Shown piece after piece: positions 60,296-64,000 of a DNA stretch of 64,000 bases. This DNA comes from Candidatus Berkelbacteria bacterium RIFCSPLOWO2_01_FULL_50_28. GTDB taxonomy: Bacteria > Patescibacteria > UBA1384 > 2-12-FULL-50-11. The first letter of the stretch is position 1. Every line of letters begins with the position of its first letter. Position numbers and translations under genes: made by a program. The notes beneath the pieces are model-generated. The model searched no databases and was not told the origin of the DNA. It saw only the letters and a program-made list of their open reading frames with translations. The DNA lies in assembly GCA_001774395.1 (NCBI GenBank), contig MEZX01000002.1, positions 209,096-273,095 on the forward strand, written 5' to 3'.

Positions 60296-60455
60296 AATAA
60301 TCATCAAAGATTCAAATCACCGAATAACCAAAAAAGATTCAAATTATTTAATGACCGAATACCCAAACTCTCAACTTTGGTAATTTGGTGATTATGTAAT
60401 TCTTTGGTCATTTGAAGATTCGATATTTGATGATTTGGTTATTTGGTTCTTATTC
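60296..60455. repeat. AT-rich intergenic repeat, family B, between pilB and pilC
   Basis: 160 bases of ATCACCGAATAACC, GGTAATTTGGTGATT and GATGATTTGGTTATT words in both orientations, able to pair with each other. It shares an exact 15-mer with the copy at 54517-54583. Confidence 0.7.
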
Positions 60456-60457
60456 TG

Positions 60458-62350
60458 TTAGTCTCTTGTCACTCGCCAGATTTCTTCCATAGTGGTCAGT
60501 CCGGCAATGGCTTTGAGGATGCCGTCTTGTTTCATCGTAATTAGTCCCTCTTTCTGGGCTTGGGCCAAGATATCAGAGGATGAAGATCGTTTGATGGTTA
60601 GTTGCTTGACCAGCTCGCTCATGCCTAAAATTTCATAGATCGCCAGCCGGCCCTTGTAGCCCGAGTTACCACAAGCTTCGCAGCCAGTTCCTTTGTAGAA
60701 CTTTAGTTTCCCCTTGGTGTCCGATCTCTCTGGATCGGGCATGGTCTCAACCTCTTTTTCAATTGTCGATAAAACCTCGGCGTCAAACTTGGTTTCTTGA
60801 CGGCACTTATCGCAAATCTTTCGACACAAGCGTTGAGCGACGATGGCGTTAACTGAGGAAGTTATCAAGAACGGTTCAACTCCCATATCGAGAAGGCGAG
60901 GAATGGCGCCCGATGCGTCGTTGGTGTGAAGCGTCGATAGAACGATATGGCCCGTTAAGGCGGCGTTAATGGCGATATCGGCCGTTTCGCGGTCGCGAAT
61001 CTCACCAACCATCACCACGTCAGGATCTTGACGAAGAATTGAGCGTAACCCCGAGGCAAAGGTGAAATCGATTTTGGAATTAACCTGGCTCTGGTTAACG
61101 CCGGGCATTCGGTATTCAACCGGATCTTCCATCGTGATGATGTTAATGGCGACGTCCTTTATTTTGGTGATGATGGCGTAGAGCGTTGTCGACTTTCCCG
61201 AACCAGTCGGCCCAGTTACGAGGATCATCCCGTGGGCTTTCTTAATGTTATCTTCAAGCACTTTGAGCGATCGGCCGACGACGTTAATCTCCTCGAGCTT
61301 CATAACGCCCTTCGAGTGATCAAGCACCCGGGCAACGACCTTTTCACCGTTGACAGTTGGCAGCGTCGAGATCCGAAAATCGACTTTATTGCTGTCTAGC
61401 AGGATCTGGATGCGGCCGTCTTGCGGTAGGCGAGTTTCGTCAATCTTCAAGTTTGCCAAAATCTTTACTCTTGAAATCAAGGCCGGCTGAATCTGTTTGG
61501 GTAAACTCAATACTTTGCGCAGGACGCCGTCGACGCGGAAGCGGACCATAACTTCTTCCTCTGATGGTTCGATGTGAATGTCGGAAGCTTTTTCGCGCAC
61601 CGCTCGTTTGAGAAGCGTGGCAACAATTTTTGCGGCTGGCGAAGCTTCCGTAATCTCTTCGCTGTCGGCTTTTTCGTCCTCGTCATCCACCGTTTCCAGC
61701 TCCTCGTCCGCCGACGAGTCGACTAGCTGTTTTAGTTCAGCTTGTAGCGTCGAGTACTGCTCAAATATATGGTTCAGATCGTCTTGGGTGGTGAGATAGG
61801 CTTTAATAATTTTGTTGCCGCCAGATTTGCGGATGGCGTTAAAAGCCTCCTCGTTTTCCGGGTCGGTCATCGCGACGTATAAAGTTTTGTCTTTTAGGGC
61901 AAACGGTACGGCCAGGTATTTTCGGGCAATTTTCTCTGGTATAAGCGCGAGGATGTTTTTAGGTATGACCTTGTCTTTCAAATCGATAAAGTCGATGTCG
62001 GACTTCCCAGAGGTAAGGCGACTGGTGCGAAACTCTACCTCAACGGTGTCGGGTCCTTTGTCGGTACTCGGCCGGGATTTCTCTTGCAGCTTAGTGTCAA
62101 TGACAAAATCGGGAATGGTGGAAGCGCCCAACGTTACCGTTTGGTGTTTGCCGCCAAAGTTGGTCTGTAATTTGCGCTCGGGCAGACGTAGTAGCTTGAA
62201 TTCGCCGAAATGGTCGATCTTGACGTGATCGCCCTCCGCTAGCGATGAGCCGATAATATCGGTTAGTCCTTTCAAGTAAGCCCGTGACTTGAAGCCTGGA
62301 AAACCAGTATGTTCGCCTATTGCCTTAAGTATGTCGTTAGTAACGGCCAA
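60458..62350 (-). CDS. pilB: Type IV pilus assembly ATPase PilB with HU-like N-terminal domain
   Basis: 630 residues. TTG start with AAGGAGGGG upstream. Residues 1-95 look like an HU/IHF DNA-binding domain (ILKAIGEHTG, LAEGDHVKIDHFGEFKL, PERK, then STIPDFVIDTKL). Next is an MshEN-type region (about 125-205), an acidic linker, and the secretion ATPase: ILVTGPTGSGKSTTLYAI (Walker A), ITMEDPVEYRMPGVNQSQVN, DPDVVMVGEIRDRETADIA, HTNDASGAIPRLLDMG, and a zinc tetracysteine (CRKICDKC...CEACG). It powers pilus extension. Confidence 0.93.
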   Translation of the reverse strand: MAVTNDILKAIGEHTGFPGFKSRAYLKGLTDIIGSSLAEGDHVKIDHFGEFKLLRLPERKLQTNFGGKHQTVTLGASTIPDFVIDTKLQEKSRPSTDKGPDTVEVEFRTSRLTSGKSDIDFIDLKDKVIPKNILALIPEKIARKYLAVPFALKDKTLYVAMTDPENEEAFNAIRKSGGNKIIKAYLTTQDDLNHIFEQYSTLQAELKQLVDSSADEELETVDDEDEKADSEEITEASPAAKIVATLLKRAVREKASDIHIEPSEEEVMVRFRVDGVLRKVLSLPKQIQPALISRVKILANLKIDETRLPQDGRIQILLDSNKVDFRISTLPTVNGEKVVARVLDHSKGVMKLEEINVVGRSLKVLEDNIKKAHGMILVTGPTGSGKSTTLYAIITKIKDVAINIITMEDPVEYRMPGVNQSQVNSKIDFTFASGLRSILRQDPDVVMVGEIRDRETADIAINAALTGHIVLSTLHTNDASGAIPRLLDMGVEPFLITSSVNAIVAQRLCRKICDKCRQETKFDAEVLSTIEKEVETMPDPERSDTKGKLKFYKGTGCEACGNSGYKGRLAIYEILGMSELVKQLTIKRSSSSDILAQAQKEGLITMKQDGILKAIAGLTTMEEIWRVTRD

Positions 62351-62491
62351 AACCCCTCCTTGTAACTATCTTAGCAGATGAACGAACATATTTGCGAAGG
62401 GATGGTGTCTTTAATTTTGGCCCAAATTTTGACAGTATCTAGAAGCCATGTCTTCCTTATATACGTTGCCCGCAAAGGTAGCACCAGTAGA

Positions 62492-63931
62492 ATGAGCTCA
62501 CTCTATCGTCGCTACCGACCGAGTAGTTTTGGAGAGGTTTTAGGGCAGTCACATGTCACGGTGGCTTTAGAGGCGGCTTTGAAAACCGATCGATTGAGCC
62601 ACGCCTATTTATTTTCAGGTCCGAGAGGAACGGGCAAGACAACCACGGCGCGTCTGTTGGCAAAAGCGGCAAACTGTTTAGCAAAAAAAAGTCGGCCCTG
62701 TAATAGTTGTGCTAACTGTAAGCTAATTAACGCCTCTTCCTCGGTGGACATTATCGAAATAGACGCCGCCTCAAACCGCGGTATCGACGAGATTCGCGAT
62801 TTGCGCGAAAAGATTCTTTTTGCCCCAACAGCGCTGCCGTATAAGGTTTACATTATCGACGAGGTTCACATGCTCACCAAGGAGGCGTTCAATGCTCTGC
62901 TTAAAACCCTCGAGGAGCCGCCCGCTCACGCGATTTTTATCCTTGCTACAACTGAACTGCATCGCGTGCCCGAAACTGTGATCTCGCGTTGCCAGCGTTA
63001 CCAATTTCACCGCGCCACAGATTCGGCAATCGGGCAGGTCTTACGGACAGTCGGCCAGGCAGAGAAGATTGCTCTGTCAGATGACGTGGTAAGTCTGTTG
63101 GCTCGTCACGCGGACGGCTCTTTTCGTGACGCCTTAACCGTCTTGGGCAACATCGCAACGCTCGGCGGTAGCTTGGATGAAGCGGCAGTTCGTCAGGCTA
63201 TCGGCTTACCTTCGCAAGGGCTTTCGGCGGATCTGTTGGGGCTGCTACTTGGCGGACAGAGCCAGGCGTTATTGGAGAAACTGCGTACTCATCTTGGTGA
63301 GGGAGGAAATTTAGCGGTGGTGCTGCGCGATGTAACTGACGAGTGCGAGACAAGGCTATTTACCGCGGGAGCGGCGAGTGACCCAAGCCTGCTGAGAGTG
63401 TTTGAAGCACTACTAGAGACTGCCGCCCGGCTTCGCCACGCTCCCAATCCAGATGCTCTAATTTTGGCCAAGTTTCTTTCCTTGAGTGCCAGCTTCACTC
63501 TTTCGCGAGTAACCAAGCAACCGGTGGTGGATCATATTCAAAAAGTCGAAGTGACTAAAGACGAAACGGCCGCCGTAGACGCCCTCAGTGAGCCAACAAG
63601 CAGCCAGAGCCCGCCCAGCGGAGACTTTTGGGGCTCATTTCTAGAAGCGGTGAAGCAACGCAACCACGCGCTTTACGCCATCTGTCGCTCGGCTCTTTTT
63701 GAGCAGGTAACAGAGGATAAATTCACAATCGCCGTTAAATTTCGGTTTTATTTAGAGCGTCTATTTGAGAAGAAAAATCGTCAGACTCTCGAACAGATTG
63801 CTACCGCACTTGTTGGGCGTCCGATGAGGTTGGAGTGTGAGGTGAAAGCAGACTTAAAACTGCCGACGAATAAAGGAGAAGATATTTTAGGCGCCGTTGT
63901 TGACGTATTTGAGCTAGAGGAGGTAGGGTGA
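62492..63931 (+). CDS. dnaX: DNA polymerase III gamma/tau subunit
   Basis: 479 residues from ATG 62492 (MSSLYRRYRPSSFGEVLGQS); upstream in-frame ATGs give an unlikely extension. Clamp-loader AAA+ ATPase: FSGPRGTGKTTTARLLAKA (Walker A), zinc cysteines in CLAKKSRPCNSCANC, VDIIEIDAASNRGIDEIR, KVYIIDEVHMLTKEAFNALL, ATTELHRVPETVISRCQ. Domain III and a C-terminal domain follow, ending in VFELEEVG. The stop TGA overlaps the ATG of the next gene. Confidence 0.95.
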   Translation: MSSLYRRYRPSSFGEVLGQSHVTVALEAALKTDRLSHAYLFSGPRGTGKTTTARLLAKAANCLAKKSRPCNSCANCKLINASSSVDIIEIDAASNRGIDEIRDLREKILFAPTALPYKVYIIDEVHMLTKEAFNALLKTLEEPPAHAIFILATTELHRVPETVISRCQRYQFHRATDSAIGQVLRTVGQAEKIALSDDVVSLLARHADGSFRDALTVLGNIATLGGSLDEAAVRQAIGLPSQGLSADLLGLLLGGQSQALLEKLRTHLGEGGNLAVVLRDVTDECETRLFTAGAASDPSLLRVFEALLETAARLRHAPNPDALILAKFLSLSASFTLSRVTKQPVVDHIQKVEVTKDETAAVDALSEPTSSQSPPSGDFWGSFLEAVKQRNHALYAICRSALFEQVTEDKFTIAVKFRFYLERLFEKKNRQTLEQIATALVGRPMRLECEVKADLKLPTNKGEDILGAVVDVFELEEVG

Positions 63932-64000
63932 TGGTCGGGCGGCGATCATTATTTTCCGATACGCGGTCACGATCTTCCAGCGAGATCGCGCCGCTCGCGT
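63931..64000 (+). CDS. rarA: Probable RarA/MgsA recombination ATPase, N-terminal fragment
   Basis: The first 23 codons only, cut by the window end. MVGRRSLFSDTRSRSSSEIA followed by PLA resembles RarA, which begins with a short variable tail and then APLAxRMRP. It overlaps the dnaX stop by one base. The call rests on these few residues and the coupling to dnaX. Confidence 0.45.
   Translation, partial: MVGRRSLFSDTRSRSSSEIAPLA

Noticed and set aside
1..64000. UGA recoded to glycine
   Set aside because: Several conserved genes end normally at TGA (dnaX, P-type ATPase, AstE-like), and no conserved gene needs TGA read through.

Overview
The window looks like a chromosomal segment of a Candidate Phyla Radiation (Patescibacteria) bacterium or a close relative. 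The evidence is combined: a compact, mixed-strand gene order with few ordinary biosynthetic operons; a type IV pilus block of pilB-pilC-pilM-pilN-pilO plus prepilin-like genes; an S23/IVP-like four-helix-bundle gene flanked by AT-rich repeats; a PaaX-like regulator; and four aminoacyl-tRNA synthetase genes in isolation. TGA serves as a normal stop (ends of dnaX and of the P-type ATPase gene, for example), so this is not a lineage that recoded UGA. The class cannot be named from the sequence alone.

Layout. 1-6.6 kb: dnaE (cut by the window edge, interrupted by an intein), purD, a hypothetical gene, then rpmA-rplS-yraN. 6.7-15.5 kb: gltX, tRNA-Gln, two Nudix genes (one an NrtR-like regulator with matching operators), a radical SAM gene, a cation P-type ATPase, a response regulator and two tRNAs. 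15.6-22.9 kb: a hairpin/tandem-repeat patch, a large radical SAM gene, a membrane-anchored unknown, hisS and ileS. 22.9-33.5 kb: an amino-acid block with a CtlX-like citrulline hydrolase, M20 deacylase, AstE/AspA-like deacylase, Asp/Glu racemase, enolase-type epimerase, GNAT, arginine deiminase, argS and an archaeal-type ornithine cyclodeaminase. Together these could take arginine to citrulline, ornithine and proline. 33.5-39 kb: an M48-CHAP fusion, a gluzincin, GNAT, S66 peptidase and two P-loop kinases. 39.0-44.5 kb: a clearly AT-rich four-gene operon with its own promoter (deoxyribosyltransferase-like, PLP decarboxylase, TIM-barrel/nucleotidyltransferase fusion, double kinase-fold protein). 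This is the best candidate for an undescribed small-molecule pathway. 44.6-52.6 kb: THUMP methyltransferase, metallopeptidase, PaaX-like regulator, alpha-oxoamine synthase, histidine kinase with response regulator, and murA. 52.6-62.4 kb: the S23-like element and the pilus cluster, whose PilB carries an HU-like domain at its N-terminus. 62.5 kb to the end: dnaX and the first codons of a probable rarA.

A theme across the window is short palindromic or GC-rich elements inserted in frame inside conserved genes (gltX, ileS, pilM, and the tail of rplS). The first three share a core of the form CCGAG(C/G)-N2/3-GTCGAGG. Several promoters have near-consensus -35/-10 boxes with 17-base spacers. At least two (rpmA and the NrtR-like gene) place the -10 box so close to the ATG that the mRNA should be nearly leaderless.
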